From contig NZ_JANEWG010000029.1 in the NCBI RefSeq assembly GCF_028069725.1, positions 1 to 61,112 on the forward strand: 61,112 nucleotides of DNA, in the 5' to 3' direction. The notes under the pieces were generated by a model. The model had not been told where the DNA came from. It saw only the letters and a list, made by a program, of their open reading frames with translations, and did no database searches. The translations under genes were made by a program, and so were the position numbers. Positions 1-11,017 of the stretch are shown here, piece after piece (within the stretch, counting starts at the first letter, position 1; each line of letters opens with the position of its first letter). The DNA comes from Citrobacter sp. Awk 4. Its GTDB lineage: Bacteria > Pseudomonadota > Gammaproteobacteria > Enterobacterales > Enterobacteriaceae.

Positions 1-56
1 AGAGCAGTTGACTTTTAATCAATTGGTCGCAGGTTCGAATCCTGCACGACCCACCA
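1..56 (+). tRNA. lysV: tRNA-Lys (UUU anticodon), 5' end cut off by the window edge
   Basis: The visible part has the end of the D arm, an anticodon arm with loop CTTTTAA (anticodon TTT at 14-16), the T arm with TTCGAAT, the acceptor 3' strand and an encoded CCA ending at 56. About 20 nt of the 5' end lie outside the window. In E. coli a lysV gene ends a valine/lysine tRNA cluster next to yfeR, which is the gene that follows here, so the symbol rests on context. It reads lysine codons. Confidence 0.93.
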
Positions 57-60
57 ATGT

Positions 61-87
61 AAAAAGGCGCCCTAAAGGCGCCTTTTT
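61..87 (+). terminator. Rho-independent terminator of the tRNA operon
   Basis: A perfect GGCGCC stem (66-71 with 77-82) encloses the loop CTAAA. It is flanked by five A residues upstream and five T residues downstream, and lies 4 nt after the tRNA CCA end. Confidence 0.85.
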
Positions 88-105
88 GCTATGCGCAGAA
101 CTTAA

Positions 106-182
106 TGATTCGAACCTGCTGCAGGTTCGGGTCGAACGCAGTGAGACAACGGAGCCGTTTGCGGCGAAGGCCCGAAGGGCGA
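106..182. repeat. Palindrome-rich segment downstream of the tRNA gene
   Basis: An inverted repeat, CGAACCTGC with GCAGGTTCG, lies at about 112-130 and resembles a tRNA T arm. It is followed by a GC-rich stretch with several short internal complementarities, such as gcccgaagggc. Segments of this kind are often seen after enterobacterial tRNA genes. I cannot assign a named family; it may be debris of tRNA-gene recombination. Confidence 0.35.
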
Positions 183-195
183 ATTCTCACCTTCG

Positions 196-1122
196 CTATA
201 TCTGATACAATGGGTCCTGTGCGCGGCCAGCAGTGAGCTCACTGGCCTGCATACGTACCACATCCCAAAGTGCCTGGGCGGCGGTCGAAAGAGACCTGTT
301 TTTCCGCCGGGCCAGCATGAGCTGTCTTTCCACGACAGGCGTGAGTCGTTTCACCTGTAATTGATTCCCCTGAGGCAGTGGCAATGCCAGCGCAGGCAAT
401 ACACTGATACCAATGCCCGCCTCCACCATCGGAAACAACGTCGCCGGGTGACCAATTTCCTGCACGATATTGGCATCAATCGAAAAGTGCGACAGTGCCG
501 CGTCAATCAACGGTCGGCTGCCTGAAGCATAATCCTGCAATACCAGCCGCTCGTGCTCAAGATCCTGCCAGCTCACCCACTCTCGCCTGGCGAAAGGATG
601 ATTCTGATGGCAGAGCAGCAAAAACGGTTCAGACAACACGGTTTCACACTGTAAATCCGTCACGGCACCGGGATCGATCACAATGCCAAAATCGACATCC
701 CCCTGCCGAATACTCTCCAGTACCCACTGCTGTGGACGGTCGTGCAGAACAAAATCAATCGCAGGGTAAAGGTGATTACTTTGTGCAATACACTGCGGAA
801 TAAGATGCGCTGAGATAGTCTGGCTGGCCGCCACACGCACCGTACCGGTCAACTGTGTGCCCACCCGCCCCGCTTCACGCAGGGTGCTGTGCAGTTCATC
901 CAACACGCGATCCAGCCGTGTTGCCAGTTGCTGTCCAGCTTCCGTCAAAACAACTTCACGCGTTGTGCGATCCAACAGTTTGACGCCCGTCTGTCGTTCC
1001 AGCTCTTTAACACTGTGACTGACTGCCGATTGGCTCAGACCGATAATATCCCCCGCTCGGCTAAAACTTTTCGCCTGAGCGACGGTGACAAAGATCCGAA
1101 GTTGACGCAGAGAATAATTCAT
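196..1122 (-). CDS. yfeR: LysR-family transcriptional regulator YfeR
   Basis: This 308-residue protein has the LysR layout: an N-terminal winged helix-turn-helix (about residues 1-60, with [22 protein letters not shown] as its core) and a C-terminal two-lobed effector-binding domain (about 90-295). It is transcribed divergently from yfeH across 89 bp, the usual arrangement for a LysR regulator and its target. In Salmonella YfeR has been linked to osmolarity-dependent control of yfeH; I recall that rather than derive it. The effector is unknown. Length and start agree with E. coli YfeR. Confidence 0.9.
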   Translation of the reverse strand: MNYSLRQLRIFVTVAQAKSFSRAGDIIGLSQSAVSHSVKELERQTGVKLLDRTTREVVLTEAGQQLATRLDRVLDELHSTLREAGRVGTQLTGTVRVAASQTISAHLIPQCIAQSNHLYPAIDFVLHDRPQQWVLESIRQGDVDFGIVIDPGAVTDLQCETVLSEPFLLLCHQNHPFARREWVSWQDLEHERLVLQDYASGSRPLIDAALSHFSIDANIVQEIGHPATLFPMVEAGIGISVLPALALPLPQGNQLQVKRLTPVVERQLMLARRKNRSLSTAAQALWDVVRMQASELTAGRAQDPLYQI

Positions 1123-1211
1123 TAATTCAGTTCATATATAGATGCAATAAATCAATTTTATTTCTCAAACGGAAAAACGCAAAATATCGGCATCAGATTC
1201 CTGGAGTTTTT
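1123..1211. promoter_or_regulatory. yfeR-yfeH divergent control region
   Basis: An AT-rich 89 bp spacer separates the two divergent starts. It must carry both promoters and presumably the YfeR operator. A CTGGAG ribosome-binding site precedes the yfeH ATG. I do not see a unique LysR box. Confidence 0.5.
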
Positions 1212-2210
1212 ATGAAAATTTTTCGTATCCTTGATCCGTTCACCCTGACCCTGATTACCGTTGTATTGCTGGCTTCATTTTTTCCAGCCGAAGGCAGCTT
1301 TGTTCCTTTCTTTGAAGGCTTAACCACCGCCGCCATTGCGCTGCTGTTTTTTATGCACGGCGCCAAACTCTCGCGCGAAGCTATCATCGCAGGCGGTAGC
1401 CACTGGCGACTGCATTTATGGGTGATGTGCAGTACCTTCGTTCTGTTTCCGGTCATCGGTGTTTTATTTGCCTGGTGGGCGCCGGTTAACGTCGACCCTA
1501 TGCTCTATACCGGTTTTCTTTATCTTTGCATTCTTCCTGCCACCGTCCAGTCCGCCATCGCTTTCACCTCCCTGGCGGGGGGCAACGTCGCCGCCGCGGT
1601 TTGTTCCGCATCCGCATCAAGCCTGCTGGGCATTTTCCTATCTCCACTTCTGGTCGGCCTGGTGATGAATATCCACGGCGCAGAAGGGAGTCTGGAGCAG
1701 GTCGGTAAAATCATGCTGCAACTGCTGCTACCGTTTGTGCTTGGGCATCTGTCACGCCCGTGGATTGGCAATTGGGTGGCGCGCAATAAAAAGTTGATTG
1801 GTAAAACCGACCAAACCTCCATCCTGCTGGTGGTTTATTCTGCCTTCAGTGAAGCGGTGGTGAACGGTATCTGGCACAAAGTGGGCTGGGGATCGCTGCT
1901 GTTTATCGTGGTGGTCAGCATCGTGCTGCTGGCGATAGTTATTGCGATCAACATGTTTGTGGCCCGCAAAGGGGGGTTCAGCAAGGCTGATGAGATTACG
2001 ATCGTCTTCTGCGGGTCGAAAAAGAGTCTCGCCAACGGTATCCCGATGGCAAACATTCTGTTCCCCACCTCGGTGATTGGGATGATGGTATTGCCGCTGA
2101 TGATCTTCCATCAGATTCAACTGATGGTGTGTGCGGTGCTGGCGCGTCGCTATAAGCGCCAGACCGAGGCGTTACAGGCGCAGCAGGAGAACCGCGCCGC
2201 GAAAGCTTAG
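1212..2210 (+). CDS. yfeH: Bile acid:sodium symporter family (BASS-like) membrane protein YfeH
   Basis: The 332-residue, strongly hydrophobic protein has about ten predicted membrane segments, starting near residues 10-30 and 36-55. It matches the SBF-like DUF4137 branch of the bile acid:sodium symporter superfamily. Conserved family features include the FMHGAKLS segment near residue 47 and the FCGSKKSLANG segment near 265, the latter in the crossover region used for ion and substrate binding. The natural substrate is not established. The stop codon overlaps the end of ypeB by 4 bp, so the two genes converge without a spacer or visible terminator. Confidence 0.87.
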   Translation: MKIFRILDPFTLTLITVVLLASFFPAEGSFVPFFEGLTTAAIALLFFMHGAKLSREAIIAGGSHWRLHLWVMCSTFVLFPVIGVLFAWWAPVNVDPMLYTGFLYLCILPATVQSAIAFTSLAGGNVAAAVCSASASSLLGIFLSPLLVGLVMNIHGAEGSLEQVGKIMLQLLLPFVLGHLSRPWIGNWVARNKKLIGKTDQTSILLVVYSAFSEAVVNGIWHKVGWGSLLFIVVVSIVLLAIVIAINMFVARKGGFSKADEITIVFCGSKKSLANGIPMANILFPTSVIGMMVLPLMIFHQIQLMVCAVLARRYKRQTEALQAQQENRAAKA

Positions 2211-2425
2211 AGTGGGCGTTTCAGGGGCTGAACCAGTTGCGTCAGCCCCTCTGTTTTAATCAACAGCGTGATCGCCATCAGCTCGCCTAATTTCCCCGCC
2301 GGAAACTGATCCTTGCGGGCAAACCACAGCAAATACTCTTCCGGCACGTCAATCAATCGACGCCCCTGGTACTTGCCGAACGGCATCACCGTATTGGCTA
2401 TCTCAACCAGGTGCTCTTTTTCCAT
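2207..2425 (-). CDS. ypeB: DUF3820 family small protein YpeB
   Basis: The start chosen is the ATG giving MEKEHLVEIA, 72 residues, as in E. coli YpeB. A longer frame extends upstream inside ligA but lacks family support. The PFGKYQGRRLIDVPEEYLLW segment is the DUF3820 hallmark, resembling a short nucleic-acid-associated fold; function is unknown. The start lies 1 bp after the ligA stop codon, so translation is probably coupled to ligA. Its 3' end overlaps convergent yfeH by 4 bp. Confidence 0.88.
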   Translation of the reverse strand: MEKEHLVEIANTVMPFGKYQGRRLIDVPEEYLLWFARKDQFPAGKLGELMAITLLIKTEGLTQLVQPLKRPL

Positions 2426-2426
2426 C

Positions 2427-4451
<2,025 letters not shown>

Positions 4452-4457
4452 TCAATG

Positions 4458-4486
4458 ATAAAAAACCCCCGACAGGCGGGGGTTTA
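4458..4486 (-). terminator. Terminator after zipA
   Basis: A CCCCCG/CGGGGG stem (4466-4471 with 4477-4482) encloses a 5-nt loop. Reading the minus strand it is followed by six U residues. It lies between the zipA stop and the ligA start, so ligA probably has its own promoter or receives readthrough. Confidence 0.8.
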
Positions 4487-4513
4487 GAAAGGAAATGTCA
4501 CGCCTCAGTACAA

Positions 4514-5512
4514 TCAGGCGTTAGCGTCTTTCACTTCGCGGATGCGGTCCTGATACTCACGCAATTTCTGCGGAGTCATCATTCTGCGTTGGTCGTCAAG
4601 CACCACGCCGCCCACTTCATCGGCAATGTGTTGTGCAGACTGCAGCATCAGCTTAAAGTTTTGCAGTTCATCGCCGTAAGACGGCACCTGCATGAAGATA
4701 GTCACACCAGGAGTGGTAAAATCACCCGTCATTTCAGGATCAAACGTTCCTGGATTTACCATATTTGCCAGGCTGAATAACGCAGGACCGCTGCCATCCG
4801 GGCTTAAATGACGATGGAAAATATTCATATCGCCAAACTTAAAGCCGGCTTGCTGAATGCTGTTCAGCAGGATATCACCATTCAACTCGGTGCCATGATG
4901 CGCCGCAACGTTCATGATAATGACCGCTTCTTTGCGCTGCGGTTTTTCAGGCGCGGGCGGCGTTTCTACAACTGGTTCCGGCTGAGGTGTTGGCTCGGCA
5001 ACCGGCTCTGCGGGCTGGAATGTTTGCGGCGCCGGTTGAGGCGCATGCTGCACAGGCTGTTGAACCGGTTGCACCTGAGGCGCGGCTGGTTGCTGTACCG
5101 GCTGATGCTGCACAGGTTGCTGAACCGGTTGCGGCTGTTGTACTGGCTGCGGCTGAGCATGCTGCGGCGGTACTGGCGCACCAGGCGGTTGCTGAGCCGT
5201 TTGACGCGGCTGCGCAGACGCATAAGGCGGCTGGTACTGGTGTTGCGGCGGCTGGCGAGGTGCGTCATGCTCCTGTGCATTGCCCGGGGCATGATTCACG
5301 CGGTGAACACGAACTTCACCCACGCCTTCGTCGTCTTGATCGACATCGTCGTCAAACGATTCGTCGTCACGTTTTGATTTCATGCGTTTCAGTGGACGAT
5401 CGCGGAACATAGAAGATCGTTCTTTACGGCTGGTCCAGAAACCATGTACCAGTAAAGCGATTATGGCGATCGCGCCAACAATGATTAATATCAGACGCAA
5501 ATCCTGCATCAT
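4514..5512 (-). CDS. zipA: Cell division protein ZipA
   Basis: ZipA anchors FtsZ to the inner membrane at the division septum. The chosen start gives MMQDLRLIL and 332 residues (E. coli has 328); an upstream extension of 17 residues has no family support. A single N-terminal membrane segment (about 5-25) has its bulk in the cytoplasm and is followed by a basic/acidic charged stretch. Next comes a long Pro/Gln/Val-rich linker (about 75-185) with many QPVQQP-like repeats. The FtsZ-binding domain (about 190-328) contains the [17 protein letters not shown] and [17 protein letters not shown] segments. Divergent from cysZ. Confidence 0.96.
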   Translation of the reverse strand: MMQDLRLILIIVGAIAIIALLVHGFWTSRKERSSMFRDRPLKRMKSKRDDESFDDDVDQDDEGVGEVRVHRVNHAPGNAQEHDAPRQPPQHQYQPPYASAQPRQTAQQPPGAPVPPQHAQPQPVQQPQPVQQPVQHQPVQQPAAPQVQPVQQPVQHAPQPAPQTFQPAEPVAEPTPQPEPVVETPPAPEKPQRKEAVIIMNVAAHHGTELNGDILLNSIQQAGFKFGDMNIFHRHLSPDGSGPALFSLANMVNPGTFDPEMTGDFTTPGVTIFMQVPSYGDELQNFKLMLQSAQHIADEVGGVVLDDQRRMMTPQKLREYQDRIREVKDANA

Positions 5513-5742
5513 TATATTCTCTGTTGTTCTAACACCTTGCCACCACGGCAAACATTTACTCACTAAGAGTATTTGCCGATTACCTCAAGTGCAAGTGGAC
5601 TCTTGTCTTTCACAGCATAAAGATGAACGAAATTGTACTTTTTGCTGTTTTTTCGAACATTTCTTAACTGTCCACCAGACCACAACACGGTAATATAGAC
5701 AAAGTTTAGCCGGGGCTTAAACAAAAGGAGCATGTCCTGATT

Positions 5743-6504
5743 ATGGTTTCATCATCCGCAGCTGCGCCACGCAGTGGTTTCTATTATTTTTCTCAGGGAT
5801 GGAAGTTGGTCACCCAACCGGGTATCCGTCGCTTTGTTATTTTACCTTTGATGGTCAACATTCTGTTGATGGGCAGCGCGTTCTGGTGGCTGTTTACCGA
5901 GTTGGACAGCTGGATCCCTTCGCTGATGAGCCATGTGCCAGACTGGCTACAGTGGTTAAGTTACCTGCTGTGGCCGATTGTCGTCCTCTCCGTGTTGCTG
6001 GTATTCGGCTATTTTTTCTCGACGCTCGCCAACTGGATAGCAGCGCCGTTTAATGGTTTGCTGGCGGAACAGCTTGAAGCACGTTTAACCGGAGCGACGC
6101 CACCCGACACTGGCATACTCGGCATCATGAAAGATGTACCGCGCATTATGAAACGTGAATGGCAAAAACTGGCGTGGTATCTCCCGCGTGCGATTGCTTT
6201 GCTGATTCTCTATTTTATCCCCGGCATCGGACAAACCGTCGCGCCGGTACTGTGGTTCTTATTCAGTGCGTGGATGTTGGCGATTCAATACTGCGACTAT
6301 CCCTTCGACAACCACAAGGTGCCTTTCAAAGAGATGAGAAACGCCCTGCGTACGAAAAAAGTCACCAATATGCAGTTCGGCGCGCTGACCAGTCTGTTCA
6401 CTATGCTACCGGTGCTCAACCTATTCATTATGCCGGTTGCCGTCTGCGGCGCGACGGCAATGTGGGTAGATTGCTATCGTGATAAACACGCGCTCTGGAA
6501 GTGA
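5743..6504 (+). CDS. cysZ: Sulfate transporter CysZ
   Basis: CysZ is an inner-membrane sulfate transporter feeding cysteine synthesis. It has 253 residues, the same as E. coli, with hydrophobic segments near 27-50, 65-95, 145-175 and 200-240 that fit the family's membrane and hemi-penetrating helices. The next gene, cysK, is in the same pathway. The ribosome-binding GGAG (5727-5730) is 12 nt upstream of the start, and between them sits a two-codon frame ATG TCC TGA (5732-5740). The start nevertheless fits the conserved N-terminus MVSS...APRSGFYYF. Confidence 0.95.
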   Translation: MVSSSAAAPRSGFYYFSQGWKLVTQPGIRRFVILPLMVNILLMGSAFWWLFTELDSWIPSLMSHVPDWLQWLSYLLWPIVVLSVLLVFGYFFSTLANWIAAPFNGLLAEQLEARLTGATPPDTGILGIMKDVPRIMKREWQKLAWYLPRAIALLILYFIPGIGQTVAPVLWFLFSAWMLAIQYCDYPFDNHKVPFKEMRNALRTKKVTNMQFGALTSLFTMLPVLNLFIMPVAVCGATAMWVDCYRDKHALWK

Positions 6505-6540
6505 TTGATCTTTTTTCTCTTTGTAAAAAAATTGTGTAAA

Positions 6541-6568
6541 AAGGGAGTGGCTTATGCCGCTCCTTATT
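6541..6568 (+). terminator. Weak terminator or attenuator after cysZ
   Basis: A GGAGTGGC/GCCGCTCC stem with one G-T pair encloses TTAT. It is followed by only a short TTATT tract, so termination may be partial. Confidence 0.5.
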
Positions 6569-6599
6569 CCATCCGGATCCCCATTATTTCCCTTCTGAA

Positions 6600-6688
6600 T
6601 ATAGATATGCTAAATCCTTACTTCCGCATATTCTCTGAGCGGGTATGCTAGCCCTTGTACCCCAATTTCATACAGTTAAGGACAGGCC
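6600..6688 (+). promoter_or_regulatory. cysK promoter region (probable CysB target)
   Basis: A TATGCT -10-like hexamer (6644-6649) lies 16 bp after a weak TTCCGC -35-like hexamer (6622-6627). The layout corresponds to the E. coli cysK promoter, which CysB activates using acetylserine. The CysB site itself should lie just upstream; I see no strict consensus. The ribosome-binding site AAGGACAGG precedes the ATG. Confidence 0.5.
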
Positions 6689-7660
6689 ATGAGTAAGATT
6701 TTTGAAGATAACTCGCTGACTATCGGTCATACGCCGCTGGTTCGACTGAACCGTATCGGTAACGGACGCATTCTGGCGAAGGTGGAATCACGTAACCCGA
6801 GCTTCAGCGTCAAATGCCGTATTGGTGCCAATATGATTTGGGATGCCGAAAAACGTGGCGTGCTGAAACCAGGTGTTGAACTGGTTGAGCCGACCAGCGG
6901 CAACACGGGTATCGCCCTGGCATATGTGGCGGCGGCGCGTGGCTACAAACTGACATTAACCATGCCGGAAACCATGAGCATTGAGCGTCGTAAACTACTC
7001 AAAGCGCTGGGCGCAAATCTGGTGCTGACCGAAGGCGCCAAAGGCATGAAAGGCGCAATCCAGAAGGCTGAAGAAATCGTCGCCAGCGATCCGGTTAAAT
7101 ACCTGTTGCTCCAACAGTTCAGCAACCCGGCAAACCCTGAAATTCATGAAAAAACCACCGGCCCGGAAATTTGGGAAGATACCGACGGTCAGGTTGATGT
7201 GTTTATCTCCGGCGTCGGTACTGGCGGCACGCTTACCGGTGTATCCCGCTACATTAAGGGAACGAAAGGAAAAACGGATCTGATCACCGTTGCCGTTGAG
7301 CCGACGGACTCTCCGGTTATCGCGCAGGCGTTGGCGGGCGTTGAGCTGAAACCCGGCCCGCACAAAATTCAGGGTATTGGCGCGGGTTTCATCCCTGGCA
7401 ATCTGGATCTGAAACTGATTGATAAAGTTATCGGCATCACCAACGATGAGGCCATCTCTACCGCACGTCGTCTGATGGAAGAAGAAGGCATTCTGGCGGG
7501 TATTTCCTCGGGCGCCGCCGTTGCTGCAGCGCTTAAGCTCCAGCAAGATGAAACCTTTACCGGTAAGAATATTGTGGTTATATTACCCTCATCAGGTGAG
7601 CGTTATCTGAGCACTGCATTGTTTGCCGATCTCTTCACTGAGAAGGAACTGCAACAGTAA
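6689..7660 (+). CDS. cysK: Cysteine synthase A (O-acetylserine sulfhydrylase A) CysK
   Basis: CysK makes cysteine from O-acetylserine and sulfide in the cytoplasm, using pyridoxal phosphate. It has 323 residues, as in E. coli. The Schiff-base Lys42 is in [10 protein letters not shown], the substrate loop TSGNTG is near residues 69-74, and the phosphate-binding GTGGTL loop is near 177-182. CysK also binds CysE as cysteine synthase and, in other contexts, CdiA toxins. It is monocistronic here, with its own promoter and a strong terminator. Confidence 0.98.
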   Translation: MSKIFEDNSLTIGHTPLVRLNRIGNGRILAKVESRNPSFSVKCRIGANMIWDAEKRGVLKPGVELVEPTSGNTGIALAYVAAARGYKLTLTMPETMSIERRKLLKALGANLVLTEGAKGMKGAIQKAEEIVASDPVKYLLLQQFSNPANPEIHEKTTGPEIWEDTDGQVDVFISGVGTGGTLTGVSRYIKGTKGKTDLITVAVEPTDSPVIAQALAGVELKPGPHKIQGIGAGFIPGNLDLKLIDKVIGITNDEAISTARRLMEEEGILAGISSGAAVAAALKLQQDETFTGKNIVVILPSSGERYLSTALFADLFTEKELQQ

Positions 7661-7682
7661 TGCCAGCATGTTAATAACGCGT

Positions 7683-7711
7683 AAAAAAGCGCCTTTTTGG
7701 GCGCTTTTTTG
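7683..7711 (+). terminator. cysK terminator
   Basis: An AAAAAAGCGCC stem pairs with GGGCGCTTTTTT around a short T-rich loop, ending in six T residues shortly after the cysK stop. Confidence 0.88.
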
Positions 7712-8044
7712 TGGCCTGCTTCAAAGTTTCACTCCTCCTGGCATTGATTCACCCTGCCGGGTCTGGTATTTAACCAGACTAATTATTTTGATGCGCGAAA
7801 TTAATCGTTACACGAAAACCGCTAGCTGAATCGATTTTATGATTTGGTTCAAATCTTCCTTTAGCGGCATAATGTTTAATGACGAGCGAAACGTCAGCGG
7901 CCAGTAGTTGCCAGCAACGGAATTGCGTAGAACACCGACTGTGTCGTGCCCCGTTTACGCCGGCGCTAACAATACAGGCTAAAGTTGAGCCGCCAGGCTA
8001 GACTTTAGTTCCACAACACTAAACCTATAAGTTGGGGAAATATA
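7712..8044 (+). promoter_or_regulatory. ptsH-ptsI-crr promoter and leader region
   Basis: This 333 bp gene-free stretch carries the pts promoters. A CRP-like site TATGA-N6-TCAAA (7838-7853) overlaps a TTGGTT -35-like hexamer (7844-7849). A CATAAT -10 (7868-7873) follows at 18 bp. This corresponds to the cAMP-CRP-dependent upstream promoter described in E. coli. The 3' part (about 7975-8044) closely resembles the E. coli ptsH leader and should hold the second, downstream promoter. The ribosome-binding site is GGGGAAA before the ATG. Confidence 0.6.
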
Positions 8045-8302
8045 ATGTTCCAGCAAGAAGTTACCATTACCGCTCCGAACGGTCTGCACACCCGCCCTGC
8101 TGCTCAGTTTGTTAAAGAAGCGAAAGGCTTCACTTCCGATATCACTGTGACCTCCAATGGCAAAAGCGCTAGCGCAAAAAGCCTGTTCAAACTGCAGACT
8201 CTGGGTCTGACTCAAGGCACCGTCGTTACCATCTCTGCAGAAGGTGAAGACGAGCAGAAAGCGGTTGAACATCTGGTTAAACTGATGGCGGAACTCGAGT
8301 AA
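8045..8302 (+). CDS. ptsH: Phosphocarrier protein HPr
   Basis: HPr passes phosphate from enzyme I to the EIIA domains of all sugar-specific PTS permeases. It has 85 residues as in E. coli, with phosphoacceptor His15 in NGLHTRPAA and the conserved Ser46 in AKSLFKL (a regulatory phosphosite only in Gram-positive bacteria). First gene of ptsH-ptsI-crr, 44 bp before ptsI. Confidence 0.99.
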   Translation: MFQQEVTITAPNGLHTRPAAQFVKEAKGFTSDITVTSNGKSASAKSLFKLQTLGLTQGTVVTISAEGEDEQKAVEHLVKLMAELE

Positions 8303-8346
8303 TTTTCCGGGTTCTTTTAAAAATCAGTCACAAGTAAGGTAGGGTT

Positions 8347-10074
8347 ATGATTTCAGGCATTTTAGCATCCCCGGGTATCGCTTTCGGCAAAGCACTGTTG
8401 CTGAAAGAAGACGAAATCGTCATTGACCGGAAAAAAATTTCTGCCGACAAGGTTGATCAGGAAGTTGAACGTTTTCTGAGCGGTCGTGCCAAGGCATCTG
8501 CGCAACTGGAAGCGATCAAAACAAAAGCTGGTGAAACATTCGGTGAAGAGAAAGAAGCCATCTTTGAAGGGCATATTATGCTGCTCGAAGATGAGGAGCT
8601 GGAGCAGGAAATCATAGCCCTGATTAAAGATAAACACATGACAGCTGATGCAGCTGCGCATGAAATTATCGAAGGTCAGGCCACTGCCCTGGAAGAGCTG
8701 GATGATGAATACCTGAAAGAACGTGCGGCTGACGTACGTGACATCGGTAAACGTCTGCTACGTAATATCCTTGGTCTGGCAATTATCGATCTGAGCGCGA
8801 TTCAGGACGAAGTTATCCTGGTTGCGGCTGACCTGACGCCGTCAGAAACCGCACAGCTGAACCTGAACAAGGTGCTGGGTTTCATTACTGACGCCGGTGG
8901 CCGTACTTCGCACACCTCTATTATGGCGCGTTCTCTGGAACTGCCTGCCATCGTAGGTACGGGTAGCGTTACCGCTCAGGTAAAAAATGACGACTATCTG
9001 ATTCTGGATGCCGTAAACAACCAGGTTTACGTCAATCCTACTAACGAAGAGATCGAACAGCTGCGTGCAGTTCAGGAGCAAGTTGCGACTGAGAAAGCGG
9101 AACTGGCGAAACTGAAAGATCTGCCGGCCATCACGCTTGACGGTCATCAGGTTGAGGTTTGCGCTAACATCGGTACTGTACGTGATGTTGAAGGTGCCGA
9201 GCGTAACGGCGCTGAAGGTGTAGGTCTGTACCGCACCGAATTCCTGTTCATGGACCGTGACGCACTGCCCACCGAAGAAGAACAGTTTGCGGCGTATAAA
9301 GCCGTTGCTGAAGCGTGTGGATCTCAGGCTGTTATCGTTCGTACCATGGACATCGGTGGCGACAAAGAGCTGCCGTACATGAACTTCCCGAAAGAAGAGA
9401 ACCCGTTCCTCGGCTGGCGTGCTGTGCGTATCGCAATGGATCGTAAAGAGATCCTGCGTGATCAGGTTCGCGCCATCCTGCGTGCGTCTGCTTTCGGTAA
9501 ATTGCGCATCATGTTCCCGATGATCATCTCTGTTGAAGAAGTACGCGCACTGCGCAAAGAGATTGAAATCTACAAACAGGAACTGCGTGACGAAGGTAAA
9601 GCATTTGACGAGAGCATTGAGATTGGCGTGATGGTGGAAACACCGGCTGCCGCGACGATTGCGCGTCATTTAGCCAAAGAAGTGGACTTCTTTAGTATCG
9701 GTACCAATGATTTAACGCAGTATACCCTGGCAGTTGACCGTGGTAATGATATGATTTCACACCTTTACCAGCCAATGTCGCCATCTGTCCTGACGCTTAT
9801 TAAGCAGGTTATCGATGCTTCTCACGCCGAAGGCAAATGGACTGGCATGTGTGGTGAGCTTGCAGGCGACGAACGTGCTACACTTCTGTTGCTGGGGATG
9901 GGTCTGGACGAATTCTCTATGAGCGCCATTTCTATCCCGCGCATTAAGAAGATTATCCGTAACACGAACTTCGAAGATGCGAAGGTGTTAGCAGAGCAGG
10001 CTCTTGCTCAACCGACAACGGACGAGTTAATGACGCTGGTTAACAAGTTCATTGAAGAAAAAACAATCTGCTAA
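8347..10074 (+). CDS. ptsI: PTS enzyme I
   Basis: Enzyme I autophosphorylates from phosphoenolpyruvate and phosphorylates HPr, the first step for all PTS sugars. It has 575 residues as in E. coli. An N-terminal swivelling and HPr-binding domain carries active His189 in [13 protein letters not shown]-terminal PEP-binding TIM barrel has [11 protein letters not shown] near 290-300, [10 protein letters not shown] near 450, and the catalytic GMCGELAGD near 501-509 (Cys502 region). It is the middle gene of the pts operon, and in E. coli crr also has promoters inside this gene. Confidence 0.99.
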   Translation: MISGILASPGIAFGKALLLKEDEIVIDRKKISADKVDQEVERFLSGRAKASAQLEAIKTKAGETFGEEKEAIFEGHIMLLEDEELEQEIIALIKDKHMTADAAAHEIIEGQATALEELDDEYLKERAADVRDIGKRLLRNILGLAIIDLSAIQDEVILVAADLTPSETAQLNLNKVLGFITDAGGRTSHTSIMARSLELPAIVGTGSVTAQVKNDDYLILDAVNNQVYVNPTNEEIEQLRAVQEQVATEKAELAKLKDLPAITLDGHQVEVCANIGTVRDVEGAERNGAEGVGLYRTEFLFMDRDALPTEEEQFAAYKAVAEACGSQAVIVRTMDIGGDKELPYMNFPKEENPFLGWRAVRIAMDRKEILRDQVRAILRASAFGKLRIMFPMIISVEEVRALRKEIEIYKQELRDEGKAFDESIEIGVMVETPAAATIARHLAKEVDFFSIGTNDLTQYTLAVDRGNDMISHLYQPMSPSVLTLIKQVIDASHAEGKWTGMCGELAGDERATLLLLGMGLDEFSMSAISIPRIKKIIRNTNFEDAKVLAEQALAQPTTDELMTLVNKFIEEKTIC

Positions 10075-10114
10075 TCCACGAGATGCGGCCCAATTTACTG
10101 CTTAGGAGAAGATC

Positions 10115-10624
10115 ATGGGTTTGTTTGATAAATTGAAATCTCTGGTTTCTGATGATAAGAAAGACACCGGAACTATTGAGATTGTTGCTCCGCTCTCTGG
10201 CGAGATCGTCAACATCGAAGACGTGCCGGATGTTGTTTTTGCTGAAAAAATCGTTGGTGATGGCATCGCTATCAAACCAACCGGCAACAAAATGGTAGCG
10301 CCGGTTGACGGTACTATCGGCAAAATTTTTGAAACCAACCATGCGTTCTCTATCGAATCTGATAGCGGCATTGAGCTGTTCGTTCACTTCGGTATTGATA
10401 CCGTTGAACTGAAAGGCGAAGGTTTCAAGCGTATCGCTGAAGAAGGCCAACGCGTTAAAGTTGGCGACCCGGTTATTGAATTCGATTTGCCGCTGCTGGA
10501 AGAAAAAGCCAAGTCTACCCTGACTCCGGTGGTTATCTCCAACATGGACGAAATCAAAGAACTGATCAAACTGTCCGGTAGCGTAACTGTGGGTGAAACC
10601 CCGGTTATCCGCATCAAGAAGTAA
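10115..10624 (+). CDS. crr: Glucose-specific EIIA component (EIIA-Glc)
   Basis: EIIA-Glc transfers phosphate to the glucose permease IICB and to other IICB permeases lacking their own IIA domain, such as MurP encoded in this window. It also governs catabolite control by inhibiting non-PTS permeases and stimulating adenylate cyclase. It has 169 residues. The active His91 (counting Met) is in [10 protein letters not shown] and the helper His76 is in NHAFS. The N-terminal amphipathic membrane-binding tail is [10 protein letters not shown]. It lies 40 bp after ptsI and ends the operon. Confidence 0.99.
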   Translation: MGLFDKLKSLVSDDKKDTGTIEIVAPLSGEIVNIEDVPDVVFAEKIVGDGIAIKPTGNKMVAPVDGTIGKIFETNHAFSIESDSGIELFVHFGIDTVELKGEGFKRIAEEGQRVKVGDPVIEFDLPLLEEKAKSTLTPVVISNMDEIKELIKLSGSVTVGETPVIRIKK

Positions 10625-10642
10625 TTCTTGCCGCAGTGAAGA

Positions 10643-10669
10643 ATGGCGCCAGATGGCGCCATTTTTTTA
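10643..10669 (+). terminator. pts operon terminator
   Basis: An ATGGCGCC stem pairs with GGCGCCAT around loop AGAT and is followed by seven T residues, about 20 nt after the crr stop. Confidence 0.9.
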
Positions 10670-10688
10670 TCTAATTACCGACAAAACC

Positions 10689-10720
10689 TTGTCGGATGGC
10701 GCTACGCTTATCCGACTTAC
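10689..10720. repeat. REP element between crr and the pdxK operon
   Basis: The palindromic unit GTCGGATGGCGCTACGCTTA followed by TCCGAC is a typical enterobacterial REP/PU core. A degenerate partner (CCGCCATCCAGCATCGG) lies at about 10753-10770. It sits between convergent transcription units. Confidence 0.8.
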
Positions 10721-10777
10721 GCGGTTTGTCACCACGGACCTGGACCTGTATGCCGCCATCCAGCATCGGTGCCGCGG

Positions 10778-11017
10778 TCACAATGGCGAGGTCACCGGGC
10801 GATAACACTTTTCACGCATCAGGATTTTCATCCCTTCCGGCCCGCTTTCCAGCATACGCCTTTCCGAATCTGAAACCTGCAATTCGCACTGATATCCCCC
10901 GGCAATGCCGAACATCGCCCGCGCCACACAAATGTCTTCCAGCGCCTCAAGGCCGCTGGTTTCGAAATGGCCGACGACACGTCCCTGCTGGCGGACCACC
11001 AACCGATAACTCTTCAT
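10778..11017 (-). CDS. Small cytoplasmic protein of unknown function coupled to pdxK
   Basis: A 79-residue protein with no signal peptide or membrane segment; cysteines at about 30, 44 and 70. I do not recognise its family. Its ATG overlaps the pdxK TGA stop in an ATGA arrangement, so the ribosome probably re-initiates and the two are co-expressed. Low-hydrophobicity alpha/beta composition (beta-like [19 protein letters not shown] start) suggests a small folded domain. The Salmonella pdxK region has, as I recall, a similar small hypothetical gene. A role near vitamin B6 metabolism is inference from position only. Confidence 0.7.
   Translation of the reverse strand: MKSYRLVVRQQGRVVGHFETSGLEALEDICVARAMFGIAGGYQCELQVSDSERRMLESGPEGMKILMREKCYRPVTSPL

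Noticed and set aside
4808-5377. 189-codon Leu/Arg-rich frame antisense to zipA
   Set aside because: Arises from the Pro/Gln repeat region read backwards (CAG/CCG repeats giving Leu/Arg).
5513-5563. 17-residue extension of zipA
   Set aside because: Not part of the conserved ZipA N-terminus, which begins MMQDLRL.
8842-9669. 275-codon open frame antisense to ptsI
   Set aside because: It mirrors the strong codon bias of ptsI, has low-complexity Asn/Arg-rich content, and no start context or homology.
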